Assembly: GCA_005881175.1 (NCBI GenBank)
Contig: VBEN01000029.1
Span: 1 to 46,607, forward strand
Direction: 5' to 3'
Source: Chloroflexota bacterium
Lineage (GTDB): Bacteria; Chloroflexota; Dormibacteria; CF-121
Length of the DNA stretch: 46,607 nucleotides
Translations under genes and position numbers: made by a program
The notes under the pieces: model-generated
Database searches by the model: none
What the model was told of the DNA's origin: nothing
The model's input: only the letters and a program-made list of their open reading frames with translations
Shown here: piece by piece, positions 1-8,974 of the stretch
Layout: each line of letters starts with the position of its first letter
Numbering within the stretch: position 1 is the first letter of the stretch

Positions 1-540
1 ACCTTCCCGCTCGAGCGCGATGCCTCAGTCAGCGCCAACGCCCATGTGCTCGAGGTGCTTCAGGTTGTGCCGCCCTTTCCCCGCCAGCATCTGATCCAGC
101 AGAAAGTCATCAAGTACCTGCGTGATGCGCGCGTAGACGGCGACCACTGGGTCGACAAGTGGCATGGTTCCCCCTTCTATGCCACCGCCCACGCCGTCTT
201 CGCGCTCACCGCGTCGGCACCGGACCTTTGCCGGCCGGCCTTCACCTGGTTGAAGAACAGCCAGCGGGAAGACGGTTCCTGGGGCTGGTTCGGAAAGGGT
301 ACCCCGGAAGAGACGGCGTACGCCGTCCAGGCGCTGATGAACGCCCCCGCCGAGACGCTCGCAGCGATGACCGAGCCGTTGGCCCGGGCTGCTGCCTACC
401 TGAATGAAACCGAGGCCGAGCCCGTCATTCCTCTGTGGGTGGGCAAGACCCTGTACGGCCCGACCCAGGTGGTTCGATCGGCGGTCCTCTCGGCTCAGAT
501 CCTGTTGGCGAGGAGCGAACATGCAAGATCGGCGGATTAA
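1..540 (+). CDS. Class II terpene (squalene-hopene/diterpene-type) cyclase, C-terminal part
   Basis: The frame is open from the first base, so the gene is cut at its 5' end; 179 codons are visible. The visible part carries a QW-type repeat (FTWLKNSQREDGSWGW), the Q-x3-G-x-W motif typical of squalene-hopene and class II diterpene cyclases. These enzymes fold as alpha barrels and start cyclisation by protonating an alkene. The acid motif (DxDD) would lie upstream of the window and cannot be checked. The next gene, a class I synthase, overlaps the 3' end by 20 bases. The pairing argues for a diterpene cyclase making a cyclic diphosphate rather than a hopene cyclase, but this is inference. Confidence 0.8.
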   Translation, partial: TFPLERDASVSANAHVLEVLQVVPPFPRQHLIQQKVIKYLRDARVDGDHWVDKWHGSPFYATAHAVFALTASAPDLCRPAFTWLKNSQREDGSWGWFGKGTPEETAYAVQALMNAPAETLAAMTEPLARAAAYLNETEAEPVIPLWVGKTLYGPTQVVRSAVLSAQILLARSEHARSAD

Positions 541-1432
541 CCGGCTAAAAGAACGGCTGCTGCTCCAGACGGATGAGGTGCCGGTCATCCGCCACCTGGT
601 CGAGGACAACCCCCGGGGGGACGACATGCTGGGCGAGGTCTGTCGGGCCGCGGTCCTGCTTCACCCGAGCGCGAGCTTCGAGCAGTCCCTGACCCTGGCC
701 CGCACCATGGCCTACATCGTCTATATCGATGACTACCTGGAGGAAGACCATCCAGAGCTCGACCTGGCCGACTATCGCCGGGTCTGTCAGAACTTCCTGC
801 TCTGGCACAATCGCGACCTCAGCCAGATGCCGCTGGTGCACGCCACCGTGGCCAGGAAGATCGAGGACCAGTTCCGCGAGGACGAGGTCCCCGAGGAATG
901 GACGGCGATGCGCCGGCTGGTGTGGGAGAAGTCCATCTGGACCATGCTCCAGGAGAACCACTGGCTGAAGCACCAGGAGCGGGTCACGCTCGACGCCTAC
1001 CTGGCGAACGGGATGTACAGCAGCTCCTTCCCGATCGTCCAGGTGAGCATCCTCGCCTTTTCCTACCAGGACGTTTCCCAGGAGCTGAAAAACCGGATCT
1101 TCGGCCACATCTGCCAGGCGGCGCGTGTGGTGCGCCTGGCCAATGACCTGCGCACGCATGAGCGGGAAGCGGCGCAGGGCCGCTTCAACTCCGTCGACCT
1201 GATCGTGAGCGGCCCCAGCGACCGGACGCTGGAGAGCGCGCGCGAGGCCGTCCATCACCTGATGGAGGAAGAGTTCGAGCAGCTGAAGAAGGCCATCGCG
1301 CGAGAGCGTCGCACCGGCATCACCCAGCCGTTCTTGAGTCACCTGATCGACAGCACCCAGGTCCTGCTCGACTTCTACGAGGTTCCGCGCACGCGGCAGG
1401 GCCGTCCCGACCGCCTGTTGAAGGCGGGCTAG
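521..1432 (+). CDS. Class I terpene synthase (probable diterpene synthase)
   Basis: This 303-residue protein shows both class I metal-binding motifs. The Asp-rich motif IDDYLEED lies at about residues 69-76. A textbook NSE motif, NDLRTHERE, lies at about 208-216 and matches ND(L)x(T)xxxE exactly. The length matches bacterial single-domain terpene synthases of the ent-kaurene synthase type. ATG 521 is preceded by AGGAG at a 5-base gap and overlaps the cyclase end, indicating translational coupling. The expected role is ionisation of the cyclic diphosphate made by the upstream cyclase, in the cytoplasm. The exact product cannot be read from sequence. A synthase acting directly on linear GGPP is the main alternative. 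Confidence 0.85.
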   Translation: MQDRRINRLKERLLLQTDEVPVIRHLVEDNPRGDDMLGEVCRAAVLLHPSASFEQSLTLARTMAYIVYIDDYLEEDHPELDLADYRRVCQNFLLWHNRDLSQMPLVHATVARKIEDQFREDEVPEEWTAMRRLVWEKSIWTMLQENHWLKHQERVTLDAYLANGMYSSSFPIVQVSILAFSYQDVSQELKNRIFGHICQAARVVRLANDLRTHEREAAQGRFNSVDLIVSGPSDRTLESAREAVHHLMEEEFEQLKKAIARERRTGITQPFLSHLIDSTQVLLDFYEVPRTRQGRPDRLLKAG

Positions 1433-1441
1433 CCGAGCACC

Positions 1442-3868
1442 ATGAGCAGCTCCATCAACCTGAAGCTCGGCGCGCGCAAGCCCGCCGCCGCGGGACAGCC
1501 CGATGCTTCAGCGATCGAGATGGAGCGGCGCATCATCTGGATCCGCTGGCTGGCAATTCTCGTTTCCCTTGGCGCCCTCCCCTTCCTGGCGTCGAGCCTC
1601 AACCGCCAGTCGCTCGTCACGCTGCTGGCGCTGATCGGCCTTGGTGCGATCTACAACCTGACACTGCTCGTCGTGATCCTGCCGCGCCGGCCGGCGTGGC
1701 TCACCAGCGGCTACATCTCGGCCATCGGCGACGTCCTGCTGGTGACCGGCGGCGTTGCCGTCACCGGCGGCCTGGCGTCACCCTTCTTCCTCGCCTACTT
1801 CGTGGTGACCGTCACCACCGCCGTCCGGTTCGGCGGTCTGGCGGCGATCGTCGCCGTCCTCACGATCGCGCTCAGCTATACCGCGGTCGTCTACTACGGC
1901 AACGCCGTCCAGGGCACGGCGCTCACGGCCAACAATCTCACCGACCTGGCGATGCGCACCGGCTTCGTCGCCCTCACCGGCATCTTCGTCGGCTTCGTCG
2001 GCGACCGCGCTCGGCGGGCGGAGCGAGCTCTGCAGGAGGAGCTCGAGCGGGCACACGCCTCGCTGTCCGAGGTCACCGTCGAGCTGAACCGTGACCTGGA
2101 GTTCGAGCAGACCTGCCAGCTCGCCGCCGAGAAAGGCCGCCTGCTGCTCAACGCGGACGCCTTCCTCCTCCAGGTCCAGATGCCACCGTTGATCGGTCAG
2201 GACGAGTCGGCGCCAGCGGCCTCGACGCTGTACGTCGACTGGAATCCGGAGCTCAAAGCGCAGCACGCGGGCGTCGACATGACCGCGGCACGCCTGTCAT
2301 TGACCCCAGCGATGGGCGAGCAGGTGATCCCCATAAGCGACCCGAATATCGTGCTGCCCGACAACCATAAGCCGCTGCCCGCCGGGCTCTGGTACCGCGT
2401 CCCGGTGTTCCACGGCGCACGCGCGATCGCGGACATGATCATCGGCTTTCAGAGTCGCGTCGAACCGCTACGTCAGACCGAGCAGGAGCTGATGCTGACC
2501 TTCGCGGAGCGCGCCGGCATTGCGATGCGCAACGCCCACGCCCTGGACCAGGCGCAAAAGCTCTCGGTGACGGACTCCGTCACCGGTCTTCCCAACCACC
2601 GCTACTTCCACACGAGGTTCGACGAAGAGCTGGAGAAGACGAAGGATACCGGTGGTTCGATCACCGTGATGATGATCGATCTCGACCGCTTCAAGGTCTA
2701 CAACGACAGCTTCGGCCACGCCGCCGGTGACGTGGCGCTCAAAGCCGCGGCGCGCACCATCTCGTCGACGATGCGGCGCGAGGATACCGTGACCCGCTAC
2801 GGCGGTGAGGAGTTTGTGGCCATCTTGCCGGGCGTCGACATCCAGACGGCGCCCATCCGGGCGCAGGAGATCTGCGACACCCTGGCCAAGGTCTTCATGT
2901 ACAACCCGAAAACGATCTTCGCGCCGCTGACCGCGTCGGTGGGCTGGGCCACCTACCCGGTGGACGCGAAGAATCGCGACGAGCTGCTGAATCGGGCCGA
3001 CCTCGCCATGTACATGGCGAAAAAGCGCGGCCGCAACTGCATCTGCGGCGCCTGCGAGCTGGAAAGCGTGGCGGCCCTCGACTCGGTGCTCAGCGAGGTC
3101 GTCGCCCAGCTGGCCAGCGCCGACACGGTGGGTCCGGGCATGGTGGCAACCCTGGAGAAGCGGCTGGGCCAGATCGCCAACTCGAGCCATCTGGAAGAGC
3201 TCGCCGAGGGCATGCTGTCGCCGAACAGCGAGGCGACCCTCGAGGCGCTCAACGCGCTGGCGGCCTCGATCGACGCCAAGGACCCCTACACCAGCGGCCA
3301 TTCACAGTCCGTCGCCAAGCTGGCGGAAGACCTGGGCGACATGCTGCAACTCTCGGCGGCGCACAAGAACCAGCTGCGTCTCGCTGCCATCCTCCACGAC
3401 GTGGGCAAGATCGGGGTGGTCGACAAGGTGCTGCTCAAGGAGGGGAAACTCGACGAGGACGAGAAGTTGATCATGCGCATGCACCCGATCCTGGGGGCGC
3501 GCATTCTACAGCCGATCAAGGCGTTCCGTCAGATTCTCAACGTCGTCCTCCACCATCACGAGTGGTACGACGGCAGCGGCTACCCGGATGGACTGGCGGG
3601 ACAGAACATCCCGCTCCATGCCCGCATCGTCTCGGTCTGCGACGCCTATCACGCGATGACCTCGACCCGGCCCTACCGGCAGCGCCGCACACCCGATTTC
3701 GCCCTCGCCCAGCTCGAGGCCGGTAAGGGGACGCAGTTCGACCCGATCATCGTCGACTACTTCATCCAGATGATGCGCAAGCGGCAGGCGGAAAATCCGG
3801 AGGCTCTGGAAGCCGACGTGCACGACGACCACCCGGCTACGCCGGAGGCCGAAGCGGCGGCGGGCTGA
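1442..3868 (+). CDS. Membrane hybrid GGDEF / HD-GYP cyclic-di-GMP turnover protein
   Basis: This 808-residue protein starts with about six transmembrane helices (residues 30-190), then a short coiled coil and a GAF-like region (about 220-365). A GGDEF domain follows, with GGEEF at about 454-458 and an RxxD inhibitory site (RRED) five residues before it. An HD-GYP domain comes last, with LHD at 651-653 and HHHEWYDGSGYPDGL from about 704. Both active sites look intact, so it may both make and degrade c-di-GMP; most families use one activity to regulate the other. It lies 9 bases after the terpene synthase and its stop overlaps the fni start (TGATG), so it is inside the terpenoid operon. That placement is unusual. 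Confidence 0.93.
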   Translation: MSSSINLKLGARKPAAAGQPDASAIEMERRIIWIRWLAILVSLGALPFLASSLNRQSLVTLLALIGLGAIYNLTLLVVILPRRPAWLTSGYISAIGDVLLVTGGVAVTGGLASPFFLAYFVVTVTTAVRFGGLAAIVAVLTIALSYTAVVYYGNAVQGTALTANNLTDLAMRTGFVALTGIFVGFVGDRARRAERALQEELERAHASLSEVTVELNRDLEFEQTCQLAAEKGRLLLNADAFLLQVQMPPLIGQDESAPAASTLYVDWNPELKAQHAGVDMTAARLSLTPAMGEQVIPISDPNIVLPDNHKPLPAGLWYRVPVFHGARAIADMIIGFQSRVEPLRQTEQELMLTFAERAGIAMRNAHALDQAQKLSVTDSVTGLPNHRYFHTRFDEELEKTKDTGGSITVMMIDLDRFKVYNDSFGHAAGDVALKAAARTISSTMRREDTVTRYGGEEFVAILPGVDIQTAPIRAQEICDTLAKVFMYNPKTIFAPLTASVGWATYPVDAKNRDELLNRADLAMYMAKKRGRNCICGACELESVAALDSVLSEVVAQLASADTVGPGMVATLEKRLGQIANSSHLEELAEGMLSPNSEATLEALNALAASIDAKDPYTSGHSQSVAKLAEDLGDMLQLSAAHKNQLRLAAILHDVGKIGVVDKVLLKEGKLDEDEKLIMRMHPILGARILQPIKAFRQILNVVLHHHEWYDGSGYPDGLAGQNIPLHARIVSVCDAYHAMTSTRPYRQRRTPDFALAQLEAGKGTQFDPIIVDYFIQMMRKRQAENPEALEADVHDDHPATPEAEAAAG

Positions 3869-4917
3869 TGGCGCTCGACGCCAACGGTCATCCCCTCTCC
3901 CGGATCGCCCAACGCAAGCTCGAGCACCTGCGGCTGTCACTCGAAGCCTCCGTCCAGTCCACCCGCAGCGCCGGCTTCGAACGTTTTGCCTTCACCCACC
4001 AGGCGCTTCCCGAACTCGACCTGGACTCCATCGATCCGTCGACCAGCTTTCTGAAGAAGCCACTCAAGCTGCCCTTCCTCATCTCCAGCATGACGGGTGG
4101 TGCCCATGCCGCCGGTGACATCAACCGCCGGCTGGCCCTGGTCGCGCAGAGTGTCGGGATCGCCTTCGGGGTCGGCTCCCAGCGAGCGGGGCTGACGCAC
4201 AAGGATCTACGGGGGACCTACCAGGTCCGCGGCGTGGCCCCCGACGTCCTGCTCTTTGCCAACCTCGGCGCGGTGCAGCTGAACTACGGCATGCGCAAGG
4301 AACAGTGCCTGGAAGCGATCGAGATGATCGGGGCCGATGCGCTGGTGTTACACCTCAACCCGCTGCAGGAGGCGCTCCAACCCGAAGGTGATCACAACTT
4401 CCGCGGACTGATCGAGAAGATCGCCATGCTCTGCAAGGAGATGCCGGTGCCGGTGATCGTCAAAGAGGTCGGTTGCGGCATCTCCGGGCAGGTGGCGGCG
4501 CAGCTGGCGCAAGCCGGGGTGGCCGGCATCGACGTCGCCGGCCTGGGCGGCACCAGCTTTGCGAGGGTGGAAGCCTTCCGCCGGGAGCGGCCCGAGGAAG
4601 TCGAGCTGGCCCTCGCCTTCTCCGAATGGGGCATCCCGACTGCCGAAGCGCTCGTCGCCACCCATCGGGCAGCGCCTCAGCTGCCGCTGATTGCCAGCGG
4701 CGGCCTGCGACACGGCCTCGATGCCGCCAAGGCGATCGGGCTGGGAGCCGACCTCACCGGCTTTGCCCACGCCGTCCTGGTGGCGGCATCCGAAAGCGAG
4801 GAAGCGGTGCGGCGTCTGCTCGACGGCTTTGCCTGGCAGCTTCGGGTCGCCATGTTCTGCGCCGGTGCGCCCACGATCGCCGCGCTCAAGATCAGCCCGC
4901 CTGCCGAAGTCCGATGA
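3868..4917 (+). CDS. fni: Type 2 isopentenyl-diphosphate delta-isomerase
   Basis: FMN- and NAD(P)H-dependent IDI-2 interconverts IPP and DMAPP, the starter units for prenyl synthases. The 349-residue length is normal for the family. Diagnostic stretches are SSMTGGAHAAGDIN near the N-terminus, HLNPLQE at about 162-168 (substrate and Mg binding; the family's HLN..QE), KEVGCGIS, VAGLGGTSFARVE, and ASGGLRHGLDAAKAIGLGAD in the phosphate/FMN-binding region. The start ATG overlaps the stop of the GGDEF gene, and the stop overlaps the next gene's ATGATG. It therefore sits in a coupled operon that supplies substrate for the GGPP synthase and the terpene cyclases. Confidence 0.95.
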   Translation: MALDANGHPLSRIAQRKLEHLRLSLEASVQSTRSAGFERFAFTHQALPELDLDSIDPSTSFLKKPLKLPFLISSMTGGAHAAGDINRRLALVAQSVGIAFGVGSQRAGLTHKDLRGTYQVRGVAPDVLLFANLGAVQLNYGMRKEQCLEAIEMIGADALVLHLNPLQEALQPEGDHNFRGLIEKIAMLCKEMPVPVIVKEVGCGISGQVAAQLAQAGVAGIDVAGLGGTSFARVEAFRRERPEEVELALAFSEWGIPTAEALVATHRAAPQLPLIASGGLRHGLDAAKAIGLGADLTGFAHAVLVAASESEEAVRRLLDGFAWQLRVAMFCAGAPTIAALKISPPAEVR

Positions 4918-5960
4918 TGGCAAAGACCAAGCCCTTCGCCAGCCGCACGGACCGGCTGCATTCAATGAACGCAGCCCTCGACCGCGAGCTGGGTCGGCTC
5001 TCTCAGCAAGTTGGCTCCAGTCAGAGTGCCCTCCTCACCGAGATGGTCCAGTACCACCTCGGCCTGCGCAAATCTGGCGACCGGCCGGGCAAGCGGCTTC
5101 GGGCCAACCTGGCGTTGCTCACCTGTGAGGCATTCGGCCGTCGCTACGCCGATGCGGTATGGGCGGCGGTCGCCGTCGAGCTGGTGCACAATTTCTCGCT
5201 CGTTTTCGACGACGTGCAGGACCACGATGAGTTGCGACGCGGGCGGCCTTCTGTCTGGAAGGTCTGGGGTACCGGCCAGGCGATCAATGCCGGGGCAGCC
5301 CTCGAAGCGCTCGTCACCCGGGCTGTGGTGGAGCTCCTGCCGGCCCGCTACACGGATCGAACCAGACCTGCGTTATCGCTGCTTGCGGAGACCATGCTCG
5401 GGCTCTGCCGCGGCCAGGTGCTTGACCTCCAGTTCGAGCAGCGCGTCGATGTCGGCGTCGAAGAGTACATGGAAATGATCGGTCTCAAGACTGCCGCGTT
5501 GTTCGAATGCGCCGCGCGGCTGGGCGGCATCGCTGCCGGCGTCGGCGATGCATCACTCGAGAAAGCCGGTCGGTTCGGCCACCATCTGGGGCTGGCCTTC
5601 CAGGTGATCGACGACATCCTCGGGGTGTGGGGCTCAGCCACCCAAACCGGTAAACCGCTCGGCAGTGACCTGAAGAATGGCAAGAAGACACTGCCGACGC
5701 TGGTGGCGCTCAAAAGCGGCGCCGCCGGAAACCGCCGGGTGCTGCGATCTCTGCTCACCCGCGCCAGGTTCAGCGCGGCGGAGATGGAGACGGCGCGCGC
5801 GATCATCACCCAGTCGAGCGCGCTGGCGATCTGCCGGCGGCAGGCGACCGAACATCTAGCCGAGGCCCGCTTACAGCTCTTTGGCATGTCCGACCGTCCA
5901 AACTGGGCCGTCCGGGCCCTCGCCGAGATGGTCACCACCCTGGAGTCAGGACTGGTCTAG
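4914..5960 (+). CDS. Polyprenyl (geranylgeranyl-type) diphosphate synthase
   Basis: This trans-isoprenyl diphosphate synthase has 348 residues. The first Asp-rich motif (FDDVQDHD) has its aspartates at about 99, 100 and 103/105. The second (QVIDDILG) has them at about 233-234. GKRLRANLALL gives the N-terminal phosphate-binding Lys/Arg. Five residues before the first DD there is a Phe (FSLVFDD), the pattern that limits archaeal-type enzymes to C20. GGPP is therefore the likely product, in agreement with the diterpene-type cyclases upstream. The start is ATG 4914 (ATGA overlap with fni), with ATG 4917 as an alternative; the open frame further upstream is fni read in another frame. Confidence 0.92.
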   Translation: MMAKTKPFASRTDRLHSMNAALDRELGRLSQQVGSSQSALLTEMVQYHLGLRKSGDRPGKRLRANLALLTCEAFGRRYADAVWAAVAVELVHNFSLVFDDVQDHDELRRGRPSVWKVWGTGQAINAGAALEALVTRAVVELLPARYTDRTRPALSLLAETMLGLCRGQVLDLQFEQRVDVGVEEYMEMIGLKTAALFECAARLGGIAAGVGDASLEKAGRFGHHLGLAFQVIDDILGVWGSATQTGKPLGSDLKNGKKTLPTLVALKSGAAGNRRVLRSLLTRARFSAAEMETARAIITQSSALAICRRQATEHLAEARLQLFGMSDRPNWAVRALAEMVTTLESGLV

Positions 5961-6022
5961 CGCGTGGCTTGCGTTCGCGGGGGCAGCCGCAGCGGCAGGG
6001 CTGGCAGAATAGACGCAGGAGG

Positions 6023-6787
6023 ATGGGGTCAACGGCGATACCGCTGCGCGCCCCGCGGGTCGTGACATATCTGATTTGGATTTTGCTGGTGGTCCTCTCG
6101 GTCGGGCAGCCGGCGGCGAAAGGTCCGGCGATGGCGCCGAGCGAGGTCCTCGGCGTGCACGCGAACGCCGACCACGCCAGGCTGCAGGGCAAGGTCTATG
6201 TCGCCCTGGGCGACAGCATCAGTGCCGGCCGCTACGCGACCGCGCAGGACGATACCTTCCCGGTGCTGGTCGCGGAGAAGCTGGGGATGAACCTCAACCT
6301 GGTGGCGCGCAGTGGGGCCAGGGCCGGCTGGGGCATCCAACAATTGAGTGTTGTCCAGGCGGCGCAGCCCGCCCTGGTCACGATCGAGCTCGGCACCAAC
6401 GACGTCGGCTTCTACACGCCGCCCGCAACCTTCGCGGCCCAGTACGAGACGATCGTCAACGCCGTCACCGGACCGCACACCCAGGTCCTTTGCGTCGGCA
6501 GCTGGCTGCCATCGACCAGCATCGACGCCATCATCGCGGATACCTGCCAGCGGCATGGCGCGACCTTCGTCAGCCTCACCGGGTTTTATGGCGTGAACGA
6601 CTTTCACGCCGCCGACGGTGGATCCAGCTACCTGGGCCACAGTGACTGGTTCCATCCCGGCGACCAGGGACACGCCGCCATCGCCGCGGCCATCCTCTCG
6701 GTGTTAGGCGCCGGCCCGGCGCCTGTGGTCGGCCCGCTGCCCTCGGCGTCGAGCTTTCCAGACGTCATCCGGACGCATCCGAAGTAA
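6023..6787 (+). CDS. Exported SGNH/GDSL-family hydrolase
   Basis: This serine esterase/lipase-like protein has all SGNH blocks: GDS at about 63-65 (nucleophile Ser65), GTND at about 124-127, and DWFH at about 208-211 (catalytic Asp and His). A hydrophobic helix at about 13-33 (TYLIWILLVVLSVG) indicates export or membrane anchoring. ATG 6023 has AGGAGG directly against it, which is too close for a standard site; GTG 6062 or TTG 5969 are alternatives. The gene follows the GGPP synthase by about 60 bases on the same strand, so it may be the last gene of the terpenoid operon. The substrate is unknown. Confidence 0.85.
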   Translation: MGSTAIPLRAPRVVTYLIWILLVVLSVGQPAAKGPAMAPSEVLGVHANADHARLQGKVYVALGDSISAGRYATAQDDTFPVLVAEKLGMNLNLVARSGARAGWGIQQLSVVQAAQPALVTIELGTNDVGFYTPPATFAAQYETIVNAVTGPHTQVLCVGSWLPSTSIDAIIADTCQRHGATFVSLTGFYGVNDFHAADGGSSYLGHSDWFHPGDQGHAAIAAAILSVLGAGPAPVVGPLPSASSFPDVIRTHPK

Positions 6788-6791
6788 GGGC

Positions 6792-8420
6792 CTACACCTC
6801 GAGCACGTCACCGATCTTGAGGGCCAGGTGCAGCCCGAGTCGCACCTCGGCGTCGCGCAAGTCGACCTGCAGCAGGTCCTCGAGCCGGCCAAGCCGGTAG
6901 AGCACGGTGTTGCGATGCAGGTGGAGGCGATCGGCCGCGTCGGTCGGGCTTCCGTTGGTCGCGAGGTAGGCGCCCAGCGTCTGCAGCAACACACCGCCAC
7001 GATCCTTCCCGTGCAGCCTGGCCAGCGCCTGGTCCCTGAAGTCGCGCAGTTCCGGTAGGGGCTGCAGGGCGTACAACAAGCGGTAGAGGCCCAGGTCGGA
7101 AAAGGCCGTCGCGCTGTCCGGGCCAAACAGGCGGCGGCCCATCGTCAGCGCTTGCTCCGCTTCGCGGGCGGCCGACGCCACCCCGGTCGCGCCCGAGCGG
7201 ACGGCGCCGTATCCCACAGCCACCGCAGCCGCGGTGGCCGCACGCGCTGCCCGATGCAGTTGATCGACCAGTGCCTTCGGTTCCGGCGCCCTGCGTCCGG
7301 TCAGACTGATCAGCGCAATGGTGGTGGCGCCGCGATCCCGAACCAGCGCGCTGCTCCGCATCACGGCCAGCTGGCGCTCCCACGCGCCTCGGATCCTGGC
7401 GGCCTTTCCGGAGGCGGCCGCATCGGCAGTCACGACGAGGTAGGGGGCGTCCACATCGAATCCTTTGCGCTTCGCCCGTTCGCGGGCCGCCTCATGCGAG
7501 CCGGGCCGGCCGGCCGTCAAGGCATCGAGCAATTCTTCCTCGGCCTCATCGCGGGCGTCGCGCGCGGCCCGGGCCCGCACCAGCTCGATGGCGCAGGCGT
7601 GCGCCGCCCGTCCCACCGCCAGCCGGTGCAGTTCGCCCAGCTCACCATCTGTCCCGAGCAAGGAGAGGAATCCGGCTATGCTCCCCTGGACGAGGATTGG
7701 GGCAATCAACCGGGCCCGGCCGCTGACCAGGGATCGCAGCGCCACCGGTGGATCGAAAGCGCTGAGCGGCACCTCGCGCAACCACTCGTCGAGGGCCGGC
7801 CGCTCGGCCGCGATCGCAGCGGCTAGGTCCTCCGGCAGCCGCTCGCCCGCACCGACGTAGTCGACCCTGGAATCGTGCTCGAGCACCACCGGGATTCCGG
7901 TCAGCTCATGCAGCCGGGCCAGCAGCGCGGGGAGGCCCCGCCCGGCCAGGGCCAGCTCGCTGAGCTGGCGGTGCAGATCCTGCGCGCGCTCGTGGAGTTC
8001 GGCGCGCCGGTCGACGACATAGCGCAGGACCTGCTGCTCGACCTGGTCGAGGGCAAGGCCAACCGGCAGGGCGAATAATGGCAGACCGTGGGCGTCGGCG
8101 ACCCGGCGGGCTTCCACCGAGACGCGACCAGAGACCGCGGCGCCGGCGACACCCTGGCCGGCGAGCGATTCCAGCAAGCGCGCCAGCGTGAGGCGGCCGT
8201 CGACGGCGCTCAGCACGTGAGGGTTGATCAGCAGCAGCTCGCCACCGCGAAGCGGCGTGAAGGCCGGCGGCCGGGCGCGCAGCGCGGTGCACCAGACGAC
8301 CTCCCGCCGCATCCCGGCCGCCCCGGCGACCATTTGGGTCTCTTTGGGTAGGGCGCCGTGCCACACGTCGTCGACGGTGACGTGGGGATGGGGCGGGGCA
8401 ACCGGTGTTTTGGAGCCCAT
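6792..8420 (-). CDS. PucR-family transcriptional regulator
   Basis: The protein has 542 residues. The N-terminal PucR-like ligand domain covers roughly residues 10-130 (VTVDDVWHGALPKE...). A GAF-like middle region and a CdaR/GGDEF-like region follow. The C-terminal PucR helix-turn-helix (residues about 485-540) carries the hallmark HLHRNTVLYRLGRLEDLL. Relatives control purine, allantoin, sugar-acid or amine catabolism and usually act on a neighbouring operon. Here the neighbours are housekeeping genes, and the SGNH hydrolase gene converges on it with only 4 bases between the stops. The target is therefore unclear; the amine-catabolic operon elsewhere in the window is one possibility. Confidence 0.9.
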   Translation of the reverse strand: MGSKTPVAPPHPHVTVDDVWHGALPKETQMVAGAAGMRREVVWCTALRARPPAFTPLRGGELLLINPHVLSAVDGRLTLARLLESLAGQGVAGAAVSGRVSVEARRVADAHGLPLFALPVGLALDQVEQQVLRYVVDRRAELHERAQDLHRQLSELALAGRGLPALLARLHELTGIPVVLEHDSRVDYVGAGERLPEDLAAAIAAERPALDEWLREVPLSAFDPPVALRSLVSGRARLIAPILVQGSIAGFLSLLGTDGELGELHRLAVGRAAHACAIELVRARAARDARDEAEEELLDALTAGRPGSHEAARERAKRKGFDVDAPYLVVTADAAASGKAARIRGAWERQLAVMRSSALVRDRGATTIALISLTGRRAPEPKALVDQLHRAARAATAAAVAVGYGAVRSGATGVASAAREAEQALTMGRRLFGPDSATAFSDLGLYRLLYALQPLPELRDFRDQALARLHGKDRGGVLLQTLGAYLATNGSPTDAADRLHLHRNTVLYRLGRLEDLLQVDLRDAEVRLGLHLALKIGDVLEV

Positions 8421-8459
8421 GGTTCGTGCGCCGCGCCCTAATGGAACGCGACTGTCGAC

Positions 8460-8465
8460 ATTATC
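8460..8465 (-). promoter_or_regulatory. Possible -10 element for the PucR-family gene
   Basis: On the minus strand GATAAT lies 39 bases upstream of the PucR start, in the 88-base gap after rsfS. No convincing -35 hexamer accompanies it, so this is only a candidate. Confidence 0.25.
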
Positions 8466-8508
8466 CTACAGGCTCAGGAGGCGGCTTCAGACGCCGCGCA
8501 CAAGCCCC

Positions 8509-8949
8509 TTAGGCGGAACGGATGCGCCGTCGTGTCGGTCCCGCCGGTTTTTTGGCAGGCCGGGGCCGTTCTTTAGCAGGCTGCTTCGAGCCATTCCCGG
8601 CCGCAGCATCGGCTTTTGCCGGACTCTTCCAGAGCGACTCCAGGTCGTAGTACGAGCGCTCGCCGGGGAGGAAGATGTGCACGATGACGCTCGCATAGTC
8701 GAGCACGACCCACGATCCCTCTCCGTACCCGGCGATGCGCAGGGGCCGAACCCCTTTGCCTTTTCCTGCTTCGATGATCGAGTCGGTGATGGCGCGCACC
8801 TGCCGATCGGTGTCTCCTTCGCATATCACGAAGTAATCGGCGATCGACGTTTTCTGCCGAATGTCCAACCGGACGATCCCCCGCGCCTTCTTGTCCGCAG
8901 CCGCATTCGAAATGAGCCGGCTGAGCTGAAGGGGGGTCACCGCTCTCAT
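8509..8949 (-). CDS. rsfS: Ribosome silencing factor RsfS
   Basis: RsfS (Iojap/DUF143) binds ribosomal protein L14 and blocks subunit joining in starvation. The 146-residue product contains the family core: DIRQKTSIADYFVICEG, then TDRQVRAITDSIIEAGK, then GSWVVLDYASVIVHIF and the end block ERSYYDLESLW. ATG 8949 starts exactly at the family N-terminus; the longer open frame upstream is nadD in another frame. A basic Ala/Lys/Pro/Arg-rich tail of about 40 residues follows the domain. Its position after obgE and nadD is the classical order. Confidence 0.95.
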   Translation of the reverse strand: MRAVTPLQLSRLISNAAADKKARGIVRLDIRQKTSIADYFVICEGDTDRQVRAITDSIIEAGKGKGVRPLRIAGYGEGSWVVLDYASVIVHIFLPGERSYYDLESLWKSPAKADAAAGNGSKQPAKERPRPAKKPAGPTRRRIRSA

Positions 8950-8974
8950 TATCCCAGTTGGCCAGGATGAGCCG

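Noticed and set aside
6788-6791. Terminator between the SGNH hydrolase and the PucR gene
   Set aside because: The convergent stops are only 4 bases apart and no hairpin with a T-run is seen.
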